From positions 2,197,780 through 2,261,779 of the forward strand of contig NZ_CP069349.1 in assembly GCF_021497505.1 (NCBI RefSeq): a stretch of DNA of 64,000 nt. Reading direction: 5' to 3'. The first letter of the stretch is position 1, and each line of letters begins with the position of its first letter. Positions 39,432-50,761 of the stretch are shown here, one piece after another. The DNA comes from Turicibacter sp. TJ11 (GTDB lineage Bacteria; Bacillota_I; Bacilli_A; MOL361; Turicibacteraceae). Under the pieces are notes generated by a model. The model searched no databases. It was not told where the DNA came from and saw only the letters and a program-made list of their open reading frames with translations. Made by a program: the position numbers and the translations under genes.

Positions 39432-40091
39432 GTGGGTCAAAAAGTTAGTCCAATTGGTTTACGTGTTGGTGTAATCCGTGATTGGGATGCTCGTTGGTAC
39501 GCAAATGATAAAGATTTTGCTACTTTATTACACGAGGATTTAAAAATCCGTGATTTCATTAATAACAAATTCAAAAGAGCTTCGGTATCACGCGTTGAAA
39601 TTGAACGTGCAAAAAACCGTGTTAATATTATCATTCATACGGCTAAACCAGGTATGGTAATCGGTCGTGGTGGATCTGAGAAGGATGCAGCTGTTGCTCA
39701 ATTAGAAAAAATGACAGGTAAACGTGTTTTCATCCGTATCGTTGAAATCAAACGTCCTGAAGTTGATGCACAATTAGTTGCTAACTCAATCGCTGAACAA
39801 TTAGAAAATCGTGCTTCTTTCCGTCGTGTACAAAAAGTTGCAATCCAACGTGCTATCAAATTCGGTGCTAAAGGGATTAAAACTCAAGTATCAGGACGCT
39901 TAGGTGGAGCAGATATGGCTCGTGCTGAAGGATATAGTGAAGGAAATGTACCTTTACATACATTACGTGCTGATATCGATTACGCTACAGCAGAAGCAGA
40001 TACAACTTACGGTAAATTAGGTATTAAAGTATGGATCTACAAAGGTGAAGTATTACCTACTAAAAACCGTCAAGTAAAGGAGGGTAAATAA
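39432..40091 (+). CDS. rpsC: 30S ribosomal protein S3
   Basis: S3 guards the mRNA entry channel and has helicase activity with S4. The 219-residue protein begins [14 protein letters not shown], has the KH domain loop ([10 protein letters not shown]) and the signature [20 protein letters not shown] in its C-terminal half. The start is GTG 39432 behind GGAGGG. rplP follows almost at once. Confidence 0.97.
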   Translation: MGQKVSPIGLRVGVIRDWDARWYANDKDFATLLHEDLKIRDFINNKFKRASVSRVEIERAKNRVNIIIHTAKPGMVIGRGGSEKDAAVAQLEKMTGKRVFIRIVEIKRPEVDAQLVANSIAEQLENRASFRRVQKVAIQRAIKFGAKGIKTQVSGRLGGADMARAEGYSEGNVPLHTLRADIDYATAEADTTYGKLGIKVWIYKGEVLPTKNRQVKEGK

Positions 40092-40092
40092 T

Positions 40093-40524
40093 ATGTTAGT
40101 ACCTAAACGTACAAAATATCGTCGCCCTCACCGCTTGTCTTATGAAGGACGTGCAAAAGGTGGAACAACTGTAGTATTTGGTGAGTATGGTTTACAAGCA
40201 ACAACTGGTGCTTGGGTAACTAACCGTCAAATCGAAGCAGCTCGTATCGCTATGACTCGTTATATGAAACGTAGCGGACGTGTATGGATTAAAATCTTCC
40301 CTCATCAAGCTAAAACTGCTAAACCTTTAGAAGTCCGCATGGGATCAGGTAAAGGGGCTCCAGACGGATGGGTTGCAGTAGTAAAACCTGGAAAAGTTAT
40401 GTTTGAAATTGGTGGTGTATCTGAAGAGATCGCTCGTGAAGCATTACGTTTAGCTTCTCACAAATTACCAGTTCAAACTAAGTTTGTAAAACGTGTAGAC
40501 GGTGGTGATAGTAATGAAAGCTAA
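40093..40524 (+). CDS. rplP: 50S ribosomal protein L16
   Basis: L16 lies near the A site of the 50S. The 143-residue protein starts [14 protein letters not shown] and has the signature [26 protein letters not shown] (about 61-86, in parts [11 protein letters not shown] and RMGSGKGAP). The Arg that some bacteria hydroxylate lies in the RMGSGKG segment. Its 3' end overlaps rpmC by 11 bp. AAGGAGG in the end of rpsC serves as its site. Confidence 0.97.
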   Translation: MLVPKRTKYRRPHRLSYEGRAKGGTTVVFGEYGLQATTGAWVTNRQIEAARIAMTRYMKRSGRVWIKIFPHQAKTAKPLEVRMGSGKGAPDGWVAVVKPGKVMFEIGGVSEEIAREALRLASHKLPVQTKFVKRVDGGDSNES

Positions 40525-40708
40525 TGAAATCCGTAATTTAACCACTACAGAAATCGAAGCTAAAATTAACGAATTAAAAGATGAGTTATTCAACCTTCGT
40601 TTCCAATTAGCTACAGGGCAATTAGAAAACACAGGTCGTATTCGTGAAGTACGTAAAGGTATTGCACGTATGAAAACGATCATTAGCGAACGCGAAAACA
40701 ATAAATAA
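40514..40708 (+). CDS. rpmC: 50S ribosomal protein L29
   Basis: A 64-residue two-helix protein near the tunnel exit, beside L23. It shows [22 protein letters not shown] and [17 protein letters not shown], the family signature. I choose ATG 40514 (GGTGGTGAT upstream); a start at 40502 would add four unlikely residues. It overlaps the end of rplP by 11 bp, which implies coupled translation. Confidence 0.95.
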   Translation: MKANEIRNLTTTEIEAKINELKDELFNLRFQLATGQLENTGRIREVRKGIARMKTIISERENNK

Positions 40709-40731
40709 TGAGCTTGAGAGGAGGTTCACTT

Positions 40732-40989
40732 ATGGAACGTACTAAAAAAACTTTTACTGGACGTGTAGTTTCAGATAAAACAGATAAAACAATTACTGTA
40801 CTTATCGAATCTTACAAAGTACATCCTCTATACGGTAAACGAGTTAAATATTCAAAAAAATATGCAGCTCACGATGAGTTAAATGAAGCAAAAGTTGGAG
40901 ATTTAGTTCGCATTGAAGAATGCCGTCCTATGTCAAAAACAAAAAAATTCCGTTTAGTTGAAATTGTTGAAAAAGCAGTTATTATTTAA
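40732..40989 (+). CDS. rpsQ: 30S ribosomal protein S17
   Basis: An 85-residue OB-fold protein of the 30S body. It has [19 protein letters not shown]-like opening ([16 protein letters not shown]), [16 protein letters not shown] and [20 protein letters not shown], all family features. ATG 40732 follows GAGAGGAGG; the earlier frame from 40708 includes that site and is rejected. Confidence 0.96.
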   Translation: MERTKKTFTGRVVSDKTDKTITVLIESYKVHPLYGKRVKYSKKYAAHDELNEAKVGDLVRIEECRPMSKTKKFRLVEIVEKAVII

Positions 40990-41032
40990 TTAATTTTATT
41001 GAAATACTGGAGTCTTGAAAGGAGGTCCAATC

Positions 41033-41401
41033 ATGATTCAACAAGAAACACGTTTAAGAGTTGCTGATAACTCTGGTGCAAAAGAATTATTAGCAATTAA
41101 AATTTTAGGTGGTTCTCACAAAAAAACTGGTAACATCGGTGATGTTATTGTTGCTACAGTTAAGTCAGCAGCGCCAGGTGGAGTTGTTAAAAAAGGTGAT
41201 GTTGTTAAAGCAGTAATCGTCCGTACGAAAACTGGAGCTCGTCGTGCTGATGGATCATACATTAAATTTGATGAAAACGCAGCAGTTATTATTAAAGACG
41301 ATAAATCTCCACGTGGTACTCGTATCTTCGGACCAGTAGCTCGTGAATTACGCGATAAAGATTTTATGCGTATTGTTTCATTAGCTCCAGAAGTACTTTA
41401 A
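41033..41401 (+). CDS. rplN: 50S ribosomal protein L14
   Basis: L14 forms an intersubunit bridge and is the RsfS silencing-factor partner. The 122-residue protein starts [20 protein letters not shown] and has the signature [21 protein letters not shown] (in parts [13 protein letters not shown]) and [23 protein letters not shown] 41033 is 7 nt after AAAGGAGG; a start at 41015 lies before that site. Confidence 0.97.
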   Translation: MIQQETRLRVADNSGAKELLAIKILGGSHKKTGNIGDVIVATVKSAAPGGVVKKGDVVKAVIVRTKTGARRADGSYIKFDENAAVIIKDDKSPRGTRIFGPVARELRDKDFMRIVSLAPEVL

Positions 41402-41437
41402 TTAACACTTAATCCTTAAGATTAGGAGGTGCACGAT

Positions 41438-41743
41438 ATGCAAATTAAAACTGGAGATAAAGTAGTTATCATTTCAGGTAAAGATAAAGGTAAAGAAGGT
41501 GTTGTTCTTTCAGCACAACCTACTAAAAACAAGGTTGTTGTTGAAGGAGTAAACGTTGTTAAAAAACACGTACGCCCTTCTCAAATGAATCCAGATGGTG
41601 GAATCGTTGAATTTGAAGCACCGATCCACGCATCAAACGTTATGATTGTAGATCCAAAGAGTGGTAAACCAACACGCGTAGGATATAAATTCGTTGACGG
41701 TAAAAAAGTACGCTTCGCTAAAAAATCAGGTGAAGTATTATAA
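41438..41743 (+). CDS. rplX: 50S ribosomal protein L24
   Basis: An assembly-initiator protein of the 50S. The 101-residue protein has the KOW motif [18 protein letters not shown] near its start and the [22 protein letters not shown] block (in parts KKHVRPSQ). ATG 41438 lies 7-8 nt after AGGAGG; a start at 41429 lies too close to it. Confidence 0.96.
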   Translation: MQIKTGDKVVIISGKDKGKEGVVLSAQPTKNKVVVEGVNVVKKHVRPSQMNPDGGIVEFEAPIHASNVMIVDPKSGKPTRVGYKFVDGKKVRFAKKSGEVL

Positions 41744-41775
41744 TATAGTTTAACAACGAAGGGAGGTAAACCTGC

Positions 41776-42315
41776 ATGAATCGTTTACGTCAAAAATACG
41801 AAAATGAAGTAAAAAACCAAATGGTTGAAAAATTCGGATATAAATCTGTAATGCAAATCCCAACTATTGATAAAATCGTTATCAACATGGGTATTGGAGA
41901 TGCAGTTAGCAACTCTAAAGTTTTAGATGAGGCAGTAGCTGAATTAGCATTAATCACTGGACAAAAACCAGTTATCACACGTGCTAAGAAATCTATCGCT
42001 GGTTTCCGTCTTCGTGAGGGAATGCCAATCGGATGTAAAGTTACATTACGTGGAGAGCGCATGTATGATTTCTTAGATAAATTAGTATCAATTTCTTTAC
42101 CACGTGTGCGCGACTTCCGCGGAGTTTCTAAAAAATCATTCGATGGACGTGGAAACTACACTTTAGGTGTTAAAGAACAATTAATTTTCCCAGAAATCGA
42201 CTTCGATAAAGTAAATAAAGTTCGAGGAATGGATATCGTTGTAGTTACAACTGCTAACACAGATGAAGAAGCTCGTGAGTTGTTAACTCAATTAGGGATG
42301 CCATTTCAAAAATAA
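41776..42315 (+). CDS. rplE: 50S ribosomal protein L5
   Basis: L5 binds 5S rRNA and touches the P-site tRNA. The 179-residue protein has [21 protein letters not shown] (in parts [12 protein letters not shown]), [19 protein letters not shown] and the C-terminal [20 protein letters not shown], as in the family. GGGAGG precedes the ATG. Confidence 0.97.
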   Translation: MNRLRQKYENEVKNQMVEKFGYKSVMQIPTIDKIVINMGIGDAVSNSKVLDEAVAELALITGQKPVITRAKKSIAGFRLREGMPIGCKVTLRGERMYDFLDKLVSISLPRVRDFRGVSKKSFDGRGNYTLGVKEQLIFPEIDFDKVNKVRGMDIVVVTTANTDEEARELLTQLGMPFQK

Positions 42316-42322
42316 TTAATGA

Positions 42323-42523
<201 letters not shown>

Positions 42524-42562
42524 TAAACTTAATTCTCTTTAAACGGGAAGGAGGAAAAATAA

Positions 42563-42961
42563 ATGGTAATGACAGATCCTATTGCAGATATGTTAACACG
42601 TATTCGTAACGCAAACCAAATGCGTCATGAAGTGGTTGAAATGCCAGCTTCTAAAATGAAACGTGAAGTATTAGAATTATTAAAACGTGAAGGTTTCATT
42701 CGCGATGTAGAATATATTGAAGATAACAAACAAGGTGTTTTACGTGTTGCTTTAAAATACGGTAAAAACAACGAACGTGTTATCACAGGTTTAAAACGTA
42801 TCTCTAAACCAGGTTTACGTGTATACGTTAAAAATACAGAAGTTCCTAAAGTATTAAATGGATTAGGTATCGCTATCTTATCTACTTCTAAAGGAATCAT
42901 GGCTGATAAAGAAGCTCGTCAACAACAAGTTGGTGGAGAAGTATTAGCTTACGTTTGGTAA
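42563..42961 (+). CDS. rpsH: 30S ribosomal protein S8
   Basis: S8 binds the central domain of 16S rRNA; in E. coli it represses the spc operon. The 132-residue protein has [19 protein letters not shown] and the signature [31 protein letters not shown] (in parts [14 protein letters not shown]). ATG 42563 lies 8 nt after AGGAGG. Confidence 0.97.
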   Translation: MVMTDPIADMLTRIRNANQMRHEVVEMPASKMKREVLELLKREGFIRDVEYIEDNKQGVLRVALKYGKNNERVITGLKRISKPGLRVYVKNTEVPKVLNGLGIAILSTSKGIMADKEARQQQVGGEVLAYVW

Positions 42962-42988
42962 TAAAAAAGGACAGGAGGTGTCACATAA

Positions 42989-43531
42989 ATGTCTCGTATT
43001 GGTAATAAACCAGTAGCATTACCTTCTGGTGTTGAAGTGATTGTTGCTGAAAATAACTTAGTTACTGTGAAGGGACCTAAAGGGGAACTTTCTCGTACAT
43101 TTAATTCAAATATGCAAATTACAGTTGAAGGAAACGAATTAACTGTAGTTCGTCCTAACGATAACAAGGAAAACAAAATGTTACACGGAACAACACGTGC
43201 ATTATTAAATAACATGGTTGTTGGTGTATCTGAAGGATTCACTCGTGAGTTAGAAATTATCGGGGTTGGATACCGTGCACAAAAACAAGGAGAAAAACTT
43301 GTATTAAACGCTGGATATTCTCACCCAGTTGAGATGGATGCACCAGCTGGTGTAACTATCGAAGTACCTAACAATACTACTGTAGTAGTAAAAGGGATCG
43401 ACAAACAAGTAGTTGGAGAATTCGCTGCTAACATTCGCGCTGTACGTGCTCCTGAACCATACAAAGGAAAAGGAATCCGTTACAAAGGTGAACATGTTCG
43501 TCGTAAAGAAGGTAAAAAAGCTAAAAAATAA
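42989..43531 (+). CDS. rplF: 50S ribosomal protein L6
   Basis: L6 lies beside the sarcin-ricin loop and factor-binding site. The 180-residue protein has two similar domains, [17 protein letters not shown] at the start and the C-terminal signature [22 protein letters not shown] (in parts [10 protein letters not shown]). AGGAGGTG precedes the ATG. Confidence 0.97.
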   Translation: MSRIGNKPVALPSGVEVIVAENNLVTVKGPKGELSRTFNSNMQITVEGNELTVVRPNDNKENKMLHGTTRALLNNMVVGVSEGFTRELEIIGVGYRAQKQGEKLVLNAGYSHPVEMDAPAGVTIEVPNNTTVVVKGIDKQVVGEFAANIRAVRAPEPYKGKGIRYKGEHVRRKEGKKAKK

Positions 43532-43550
43532 TTCGAAAGGGGTGGCCTGA

Positions 43551-43913
43551 ATGATTAAGAAAGTATCACGTAATGAGTTACGTAAACAAAGACATTATCG
43601 TGTACGTGCTAAAGTTACAGGAACTGCAGAGCGCCCACGCTTAAATGTATTCCGCTCTAGCAAACACATTTATGCGCAAATCATTGACGATGTAACTGGT
43701 ACTACATTAGTTAGTGCATCAACTTTAGATAAAGACTTAAACATCGCTTCTACAGGTAACGTTGAAGCAGCTAAAGCAGTAGGAGCAGCAGTTGCTAAAC
43801 GTGCTTTAGAAAAAAATATCACAGCAGTTGTTTTCGACCGTGGAGGATATATCTATCATGGACGCGTTGCAGCATTAGCTGAAGCAGCTCGTGAAAATGG
43901 ATTACAATTCTAA
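43551..43913 (+). CDS. rplR: 50S ribosomal protein L18
   Basis: L18 carries 5S rRNA into the 50S with L5. The 120-residue protein has a basic N-terminal tail ([20 protein letters not shown]), [20 protein letters not shown] and the C-terminal [24 protein letters not shown] (in parts [16 protein letters not shown]). GGGGTGG precedes the ATG. Confidence 0.96.
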   Translation: MIKKVSRNELRKQRHYRVRAKVTGTAERPRLNVFRSSKHIYAQIIDDVTGTTLVSASTLDKDLNIASTGNVEAAKAVGAAVAKRALEKNITAVVFDRGGYIYHGRVAALAEAARENGLQF

Positions 43914-43933
43914 TTAAAGAAGGAGGGACAAAG

Positions 43934-44437
43934 ATGCGTCAAATCATTGACCCTAGTAACTTAACACTTGAAGAACGTGTTGTTACTATTAATCGTGTAA
44001 CGAAGGTAGTAAAAGGTGGACGTCGTTTCCGTTTTGCTGCATTAGTTGTTGTCGGTGACAAAAATGGTCACGTTGGTTTCGGTACTGGTAAAGCTCAAGA
44101 GGTACCTGAAGCAATCAAAAAAGCAGTTGAAAGTGCTAAAAAGAACTTAATCTATGTACCTACAGTTGGAACTACAATTCCTCACCAAATCATTGGAGAA
44201 TTCGGTTCAGGTAACGTATTATTAAAACCTGCTTCTGCCGGGACAGGAGTTATCGCAGGTGGACCAGTACGTGCCGTATTAGAGTTAGCTGGAGTACAAG
44301 ATATCTTATCAAAATCTTTAGGATCAAACACACCAATTAACATGGTTCGTGCAACAATCAATGGTTTAGAAAATTTAAAAACAGTTGAACGCGTAGCTGA
44401 ATTACGTGGGAAAACTGTTGAAGAAATCTTAGGATAA
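43934..44437 (+). CDS. rpsE: 30S ribosomal protein S5
   Basis: S5 contributes to decoding accuracy and mRNA entry. The 167-residue protein has the double-stranded-RNA-binding fold start ([19 protein letters not shown]), [17 protein letters not shown] and [19 protein letters not shown]. The loop residues linked with spectinomycin sensitivity (VVKGGRR) are unchanged. AGGAGGG precedes the ATG. Confidence 0.97.
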   Translation: MRQIIDPSNLTLEERVVTINRVTKVVKGGRRFRFAALVVVGDKNGHVGFGTGKAQEVPEAIKKAVESAKKNLIYVPTVGTTIPHQIIGEFGSGNVLLKPASAGTGVIAGGPVRAVLELAGVQDILSKSLGSNTPINMVRATINGLENLKTVERVAELRGKTVEEILG

Positions 44438-44450
44438 GGAGGGAACTCCA

Positions 44451-44633
44451 ATGGCTAAAGAATTACACATTACTTTAACACGTAGTGTAATCGGTCAAAA
44501 TGAATCTCAACGTGCAACAGTTCAAGCTTTAGGTTTAAAAAAATTAAATCAAACAGTTGTTAAAGCTGACAATGTAGCTGTTCGCGGTATGATTAATAAA
44601 GTATCTCATTTAGTGACTGTAGAAGAGAAATAA
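44451..44633 (+). CDS. rpmD: 50S ribosomal protein L30
   Basis: A 60-residue protein of the 50S. It has [34 protein letters not shown] (about 5-38, in parts [16 protein letters not shown] and [10 protein letters not shown]), the family signature. It sits in its usual place between rpsE and rplO. AAGGAGGG lies in and after the rpsE stop. Confidence 0.95.
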   Translation: MAKELHITLTRSVIGQNESQRATVQALGLKKLNQTVVKADNVAVRGMINKVSHLVTVEEK

Positions 44634-44652
44634 TCAAAGGAGGTGACTTTCG

Positions 44653-45093
44653 GTGAAATTACATGAGTTAACATATACTGAAGGGTCTCGTAAAGATAGA
44701 AAACGTATCGGACGTGGACACGGTTCAGGTCAAGGTAAAACTGCAGGTAAAGGACACAAAGGACAAAACGCACGTTCTGGTGGTGGAGTTCGTTTAGGAT
44801 TCGAAGGTGGTCAAACTCCTTTATTCCGTCGTTTACCAAAACGTGGATTTACTAACATCAACCGTAAAGAATACGCTATCGTTAATTTAGATCAATTAAA
44901 TAAATTCGAAGATGGAACAGTTGTTACTGCAGAACTTTTATTAGAAACTGGAGTAATTAAAAAATTACACTCTGGGCTTAAAGTTTTAGGACAAGGACAA
45001 CTAGAAAAGAAATTAACTGTTAAAGCAGCTAAATTCTCAAAAACAGCAGAAGAACAAATTGCAGCTCAAGGTGGATCAATCGAGGTGGTATAA
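44653..45093 (+). CDS. rplO: 50S ribosomal protein L15
   Basis: L15 is a late assembly protein of the 50S. The 146-residue protein has the Gly/Arg-rich N-terminal half ([20 protein letters not shown]) and the signature [23 protein letters not shown] (in parts [12 protein letters not shown]). The start is GTG 44653 behind AAAGGAGGTGA. Its stop overlaps secY by one base (TAATG). Confidence 0.96.
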   Translation: MKLHELTYTEGSRKDRKRIGRGHGSGQGKTAGKGHKGQNARSGGGVRLGFEGGQTPLFRRLPKRGFTNINRKEYAIVNLDQLNKFEDGTVVTAELLLETGVIKKLHSGLKVLGQGQLEKKLTVKAAKFSKTAEEQIAAQGGSIEVV

Positions 45094-46373
45094 TGGCTAC
45101 TTTCAGTAAAGTATGGAAGAACGCTGATTTACGTAAGAAGATCCTATTTACGCTGATGATCTTTGTTGTCTATCGTATTGGATCTTACATTCCTGTGCCA
45201 ACCATCAACACATCTGTTTTAGAAGCATATGCACAAACTCCGATGCTAGGATTCTTTGATACATTAAGTGGAGGGGCATTGAAACGATTTTCATTGTTTG
45301 CGATGTCTATCTCTCCTTATATTACTGCATCAATTGTTATCCAATTGCTTCAGATGGATGTCGTACCAATTTTGTCTGAATGGGCAAAAGAAGGTGAAAC
45401 TGGTAAACGTAAGTTAAACCAATTAACTCGTTATGTCACTTTAGTTCTTGCATTTGTTCAAGCTATTGCAATGTCAATCGGATTTGACATCTCAATGAAT
45501 GGTGTTTTATTAGAAAGTCATTCAATAGTTACTTATTTATACATTGCATTAACTATGACAGCAGGTACAGCTGTTATGATTTTCCTTGCTGATCAAATTA
45601 CTAGCAAGGGAATTGGTAATGGTACATCAATGATTATCGTAGCAGGTATTTTATCTCGTGTTCCATATATGCTAAACGATTTATACACGAAATACTTGGT
45701 AAATATAACAGTATCTAATGTGTTAGCATTTATTTCAGTGTTAGCATTATTAGCTCTGACAATTATTGCTGTTATATTCTTACAGAGCGCAACTAGAAAG
45801 TTACCAATTCAATATGCAAATAGACATAATTCTGCTCAGTTATCGGGACGTAAGGATTCATTTATTCCATTAAAGCTGAATTCAGCTGGAGTAATTCCTG
45901 TAATCTTTGCTGCTTCACTTGTAAGCTTACCGTTAACAGTAGTAAATTTTCTACCTGAATCAAGTGTAACTAATGTAATTAAAGCTATCTTTGATTACTC
46001 ACAACCAATTGGGTTTATTTTATATGTTGTATTAATCGTTGCTTTCACTTACTTCTATGCTTTTGTACAAGTAAGTCCAGAAAAAGTAGCAGAAAACCTT
46101 AAAAAACAAGGATCATACATTCCGGGCGTAAGACCAGGTGTAGATACTGAAGAGTATTTATCAAAAGTTTTATCTCGTATCACTTTTATTGGAGCTATTT
46201 ATTTAGTAGTCATTGCGGGCTTACCAATTTTATTTGGCGCAATCACTGATTTACCAAGTAGTGTTGAAATTGGTGGTACAAGCTTATTAATTGTTGTAGG
46301 TGTAGCGATGGAAACTGCTAAGCAAATCCAAACAAAAACAATGGATCAAAAATATAGAGGATTCATCAAATAA
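45093..46373 (+). CDS. secY: preprotein translocase subunit SecY
   Basis: The channel of the general secretion machinery. The 426-residue protein has ten predicted membrane helices, the plug/second-helix sequence GGALKRFSLFAMSISPYITASIVIQLLQ (in parts FSLFAMSISPYITASI) and the cytoplasmic KKQGSYIPGVRPGVDTEEYL loop that receives ribosomes and SecA. It sits in the spc cluster with a TAATG coupling to rplO. SecE lies 26 kb upstream. Confidence 0.97.
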   Translation: MATFSKVWKNADLRKKILFTLMIFVVYRIGSYIPVPTINTSVLEAYAQTPMLGFFDTLSGGALKRFSLFAMSISPYITASIVIQLLQMDVVPILSEWAKEGETGKRKLNQLTRYVTLVLAFVQAIAMSIGFDISMNGVLLESHSIVTYLYIALTMTAGTAVMIFLADQITSKGIGNGTSMIIVAGILSRVPYMLNDLYTKYLVNITVSNVLAFISVLALLALTIIAVIFLQSATRKLPIQYANRHNSAQLSGRKDSFIPLKLNSAGVIPVIFAASLVSLPLTVVNFLPESSVTNVIKAIFDYSQPIGFILYVVLIVAFTYFYAFVQVSPEKVAENLKKQGSYIPGVRPGVDTEEYLSKVLSRITFIGAIYLVVIAGLPILFGAITDLPSSVEIGGTSLLIVVGVAMETAKQIQTKTMDQKYRGFIK

Positions 46374-46377
46374 TTGA

Positions 46378-47036
<659 letters not shown>

Positions 47037-47037
<1 letters not shown>

Positions 47038-47783
47038 TGATTATTTGTAAGACTCCGCGCGAAGTTGAAATTATGCGAGAAGCTGGGCGTATTGTTGCTT
47101 TAGCTCATCAAGAGGTACAAAAGCACATTAAACCTGGTGTTACAACGAAACAATTAGATCAAATTGTAGAAGATGTAATTCGTAGTCAAGGCGCAATACC
47201 TTCTTTTAAAGGTTATCATGGATTCCCTGCAAGTATATGTGCATCAGTAAACGATGAACTTGTTCATGGTATTCCAGGAAATCGTGTTTTAAAAGATGGA
47301 GATATTATCTCTATTGATATAGGTGCGAAATATAATGGATATCACGGAGATTCAGCTTGGACTTATCCAGTTGGTAAAATTTCTGATGAAGCTCAAAGAT
47401 TACTTGATGTTACGAAGCAATCATTATTTGTCGGTTTAGAACAAGCTAAAGCGGGAAATCGTTTATCAGATATCTCACATGCTATTCAAGTATATGTAGA
47501 ATCTCATAACTTCTCGATTGTCCGTGAGTACGCTGGGCATGGTGTCGGTCAAGATCTACATGAAGATCCTTCAATTCCACACTATGGACCTCCTGGACGA
47601 GGACCAAGATTGAAAACAGGAATGACTTTAGCAATTGAGCCTATGGTTAATTATGGTGAAAGATACGTTCGTACTTTAGCTGATAATTGGACTGTAGTTA
47701 CTCGTGATAAAGGTCTCTGTGCTCATTTCGAACATACTGTTGTCATTACTGACGATGGATATGAAATATTAACTAAGTTATAA
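47037..47783 (+). CDS. map: methionine aminopeptidase, type I
   Basis: Removes the initiator methionine from nascent proteins. The 248-residue protein has the metal ligands in [17 protein letters not shown] (two Asp), [18 protein letters not shown] (His, in parts [12 protein letters not shown]), AIEPMVNYG (Glu) and FEHTVVIT (Glu). The order adk-map-infA-rpmJ-rpsM is typical. GGAGG lies inside the end of adk. Confidence 0.97.
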
Positions 47784-47802
47784 AGATAAGGAGGCATAAT
47801 CA

Positions 47803-48021
47803 ATGGCTAAGCAAGACGTTATTGAAGTAGAAGCTACCGTTATCGATAATTTGCCAAACGCTATGTTTAAAGTAGAATTAGAAAATGGTCATCAATTAAT
47901 TGCTCACGTTTCTGGTAAAATCCGTATGAACTTCATTCGTATTTTACCAGGTGATAAAGTAACAGTAGAATTATCTCCTTATGATTTAACACGTGGGCGC
48001 ATTACATATCGTCACAAATAG
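47803..48021 (+). CDS. infA: translation initiation factor IF-1
   Basis: A 72-residue OB-fold protein that occupies the A site during initiation. It has [30 protein letters not shown] and the signature [36 protein letters not shown] (in parts [14 protein letters not shown] and [10 protein letters not shown]). AAGGAGG precedes the ATG. Confidence 0.97.
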   Translation: MAKQDVIEVEATVIDNLPNAMFKVELENGHQLIAHVSGKIRMNFIRILPGDKVTVELSPYDLTRGRITYRHK

Positions 48022-48036
48022 ACTCCGATATACTGA

Positions 48037-48171
<135 letters not shown>

Positions 48172-48190
48172 GCTTTAGGAGGTGCAATGT

Positions 48191-48556
48191 ATGGCACGTA
48201 TTGCTGGTGTAGATATTCCTCGCGATAAACGCGTTGTAATTTCATTAACATATATCTATGGTATTGGTAAACCAACAGCTCAACAAATCTTAGCAGCTGC
48301 TGGTGTATCAGAAGATACACGTGTACGTGATTTAACTGAAGATGAGTTAAACCGTATCCGTGCAGAAGTAGATAAATTAAAAGTAGAAGGAGACTTACGT
48401 CGTGAAGTTTCATTAAACATCAAACGTTTAATGGAGATCGCTTCATTCCGTGGAATCCGTCATCGTAGAAGTTTACCAGTACGCGGACAAAACACTAAAA
48501 ACAATGCCCGTACTCGTAAAGGTCCACGTAAAACAGTTGCTAATAAGAAAAAATAG
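48191..48556 (+). CDS. rpsM: 30S ribosomal protein S13
   Basis: S13 forms intersubunit bridges from the 30S head. The 121-residue protein has [26 protein letters not shown], the helix-two-turn-helix region and the signature [28 protein letters not shown] (in parts [20 protein letters not shown]). ATG 48191 lies 8 nt after AGGAGG; a GTG at 48182 touches that site. Confidence 0.97.
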   Translation: MARIAGVDIPRDKRVVISLTYIYGIGKPTAQQILAAAGVSEDTRVRDLTEDELNRIRAEVDKLKVEGDLRREVSLNIKRLMEIASFRGIRHRRSLPVRGQNTKNNARTRKGPRKTVANKKK

Positions 48557-48572
48557 TTAGGAGGGTCATCAT

Positions 48573-48962
48573 ATGGCACGTAAACAAGTTAGTCGTAAAC
48601 GTCGTGTTAAAAAGAATATTGCTACAGGTGTAGCACATATCCACTCGACTTTCAATAATACAATTGTTACGATTACTGATCCTCATGGTAATGCAATCTC
48701 ATGGTCAAGTGCAGGTGCATTAGGATTCAAAGGATCTCGTAAATCAACTCCATTCGCTGCTCAAATGGCATCAGAAGCTGCTGCTAAAGCTGCAATGGAT
48801 CACGGAATGAAAAGTGTAGACGTATCAGTTAAAGGTCCTGGTCCTGGTCGTGAAGCAGCTATTCGTGCTTTACAAGCTGCAGGATTAGATGTAACAGCTA
48901 TCAAAGACGTTACTCCAGTTCCTCATAACGGATGCCGTCCACCAAAACACCCACGTGGTTAA
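48573..48962 (+). CDS. rpsK: 30S ribosomal protein S11
   Basis: S11 helps select the start codon on the platform of the 30S. The 129-residue protein has [38 protein letters not shown] and the C-terminal [18 protein letters not shown]. The Asn-Gly in PHNGCR is the site of isoaspartate formation in some bacteria. It belongs to the alpha cluster. Confidence 0.97.
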   Translation: MARKQVSRKRRVKKNIATGVAHIHSTFNNTIVTITDPHGNAISWSSAGALGFKGSRKSTPFAAQMASEAAAKAAMDHGMKSVDVSVKGPGPGREAAIRALQAAGLDVTAIKDVTPVPHNGCRPPKHPRG

Positions 48963-49008
48963 TCAGGAAGTTATTTGAAAGTAGTACCCTACTATTAAGC
49001 GATCCTGA
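48963..49008 (+). promoter_or_regulatory. hairpin before rpoA
   Basis: TCAGGA (48963-48968) pairs with TCCTGA (49003-49008), and AGTAG with CTACT inside it. The outer 3' arm touches the rpoA site GAGGAGGG, so the fold could limit rpoA translation. Confidence 0.4.
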
Positions 49009-49020
49009 GGAGGGAAATCG

Positions 49021-49965
49021 ATGTTAGAAATCGAAAAACCAAGAATTGAAGTTGAAGAATACATCAAAGATGAATTCTATGGGAAATTTGTTATTGAGCC
49101 TCTAAAACGTGGATATGGTACTACGTTAGGGAATTCCTTACGTCGAGTATTACTATCATCTCTTCCTGGAGCTGCAGTAACATCTATCTCAATAGAGGGA
49201 GTTCAACACGAATTCACATCTATCGATGGTGTAGTTGAAGATGTAACACAAATTATTTTAAATTTAAAAAACTTAATTTTATCTATTGATTCAGAGGAAG
49301 TTAAGGAATTACGTATTGATGTGGCTAGAGAAGGTGCAGTTACAGCTGCAGATATCGAATGTGACGAACAAGTAGAAATTATCAACCCTGACTTACACAT
49401 TGCTACTTTATCAGCTACAGGTCGTTTACGAATGACAATGAAAGCTCGTCGTGGTAATGGATATGTAGGAGCAGACGATAATAAAAAATTACTTGAGAGT
49501 GCAGGAGAGATCGCGATCGACTCTATCTACACACCAGTAACTCGCGTATCATATGATGTTGAAAAAACTCGTGTGGGTCAAGATGCATCATATGATAAGT
49601 TAACATTAGAAGTTTGGACAAACGGAAGTGTTAATCCACAAGAAGCTATCTCTTTAGCATCAAAAATCTTAGTTGAACACTTCAGTATTCTTGTTAACTT
49701 AAATGAAGCAGGACAACTTGCATCATTTATTGTTGAACGTGAAGATGAAGAGAAAAACAAGGTATTAGAAATGCCAATCGAAGAGTTAGATTTATCTGTT
49801 CGTTCTTACAACTGTTTACGTCGTGCTGGAATCAATACAGTTGAAGAATTAGCTCGTCATTCTGAAGAAGATATGATGAAAGTTCGTAACTTAGGTAAAA
49901 AATCATTAAAAGAAGTTAAGGATAAACTTGACGAATTAGGATTAAGCTTAGGTTGCACTAAATAA
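49021..49965 (+). CDS. rpoA: DNA-directed RNA polymerase subunit alpha
   Basis: The alpha dimer starts RNA polymerase assembly and its C-terminal domain contacts UP elements and activators. The 314-residue protein has the N-terminal [22 protein letters not shown] signature (about 30-51, in parts [16 protein letters not shown]) and the C-terminal domain with [23 protein letters not shown] and [15 protein letters not shown]. It lies between rpsK and rplQ, its usual place; rpsD is not here. Confidence 0.98.
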   Translation: MLEIEKPRIEVEEYIKDEFYGKFVIEPLKRGYGTTLGNSLRRVLLSSLPGAAVTSISIEGVQHEFTSIDGVVEDVTQIILNLKNLILSIDSEEVKELRIDVAREGAVTAADIECDEQVEIINPDLHIATLSATGRLRMTMKARRGNGYVGADDNKKLLESAGEIAIDSIYTPVTRVSYDVEKTRVGQDASYDKLTLEVWTNGSVNPQEAISLASKILVEHFSILVNLNEAGQLASFIVEREDEEKNKVLEMPIEELDLSVRSYNCLRRAGINTVEELARHSEEDMMKVRNLGKKSLKEVKDKLDELGLSLGCTK

Positions 49966-50015
49966 TTTATATATATATTTATAATTCCATTTTCACATGG
50001 AAGGAGGAATTTTAA

Positions 50016-50378
50016 GTGGCTTACAGAAAATTAGGACGTCTTAGTCATCAACGTAAAGCAATGTTACGTGATTTATCAACAGATTTAATCATCAACGAAC
50101 GCATTGTAACAACTGAAGCTCGTGCAAAAGAATTACGTTCAGTAGTTGAGAAATTAATTACTTTAGGTAAACGTGGAGACTTACACGCTCGTCGTCAAGC
50201 AGCTGCATACGTACGTGCAGAAGTTGCTAACGATGAAACTGGAGCAACAGCTGTTCAAAAATTATTCTCTGACATCGCACCTCGTTACGCTGAGCGTAAT
50301 GGTGGATATACTCGTATCTTAAAAGTTGGTCCTCGTCGTGGGGATGCAGCTGATATGGTTGTTATCGAGTTAGTATAA
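50016..50378 (+). CDS. rplQ: 50S ribosomal protein L17
   Basis: A 120-residue protein of the 50S near the tunnel exit. It shows [23 protein letters not shown], the arm region [34 protein letters not shown] (in parts [17 protein letters not shown]) and [20 protein letters not shown]. The start is GTG 50016 behind GGAGGAA. It is the last gene of the S10-spc-alpha operon. Confidence 0.97.
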   Translation: MAYRKLGRLSHQRKAMLRDLSTDLIINERIVTTEARAKELRSVVEKLITLGKRGDLHARRQAAAYVRAEVANDETGATAVQKLFSDIAPRYAERNGGYTRILKVGPRRGDAADMVVIELV

Positions 50379-50384
50379 TTTTTC

Positions 50385-50420
50385 AAACCATAGAAGAGTT
50401 TATCTTCTATGGTTTTTTTT
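50385..50420 (+). terminator. terminator of the S10-spc-alpha operon
   Basis: AAACCATAGAAGA pairs with TCTTCTATGGTTT around a 5-nt loop, followed by a long T run. Confidence 0.92.
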
Positions 50421-50725
50421 ATTTTTTAGATAAAAATACGAATGATCATTCCTAGCTAATACATTACAGTAATACTTGGATAGATAATGTAATTTTGTGC
50501 ATTTAATTATGACTTTTTTAATATTAAAAGCCTATTGATGAATAATAATTAAAAAATACAATGATATAATGAAAGGTCTAACATATACTAATGATGTTTA
50601 TAATGTTTTATTTTTGAGTTGGAAATCTATAAATATAATAAATCTTAGCAAATTCAAATCTTATGGAAAATATTATGTTATAATTGCTTAATTTTACCTA
50701 TGTTTATTTATATTTTTTTTAGTTA
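50421..50725. other. AT-rich intergenic region before cdaA
   Basis: About 300 bp with no gene and no strong hairpin. Several TATAAT-like words occur (for example near 50568 and 50680), as expected by chance at this base composition. Confidence 0.5.
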
Positions 50726-50734
50726 TGATATAAT
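50726..50734 (+). promoter_or_regulatory. extended -10 promoter of cdaA
   Basis: TGaTATAAT lies 27 bp before the cdaA start; no strong -35. Confidence 0.5.
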
Positions 50735-50761
50735 ATTTATGTTCAAAAGGAGGCCAGCACT

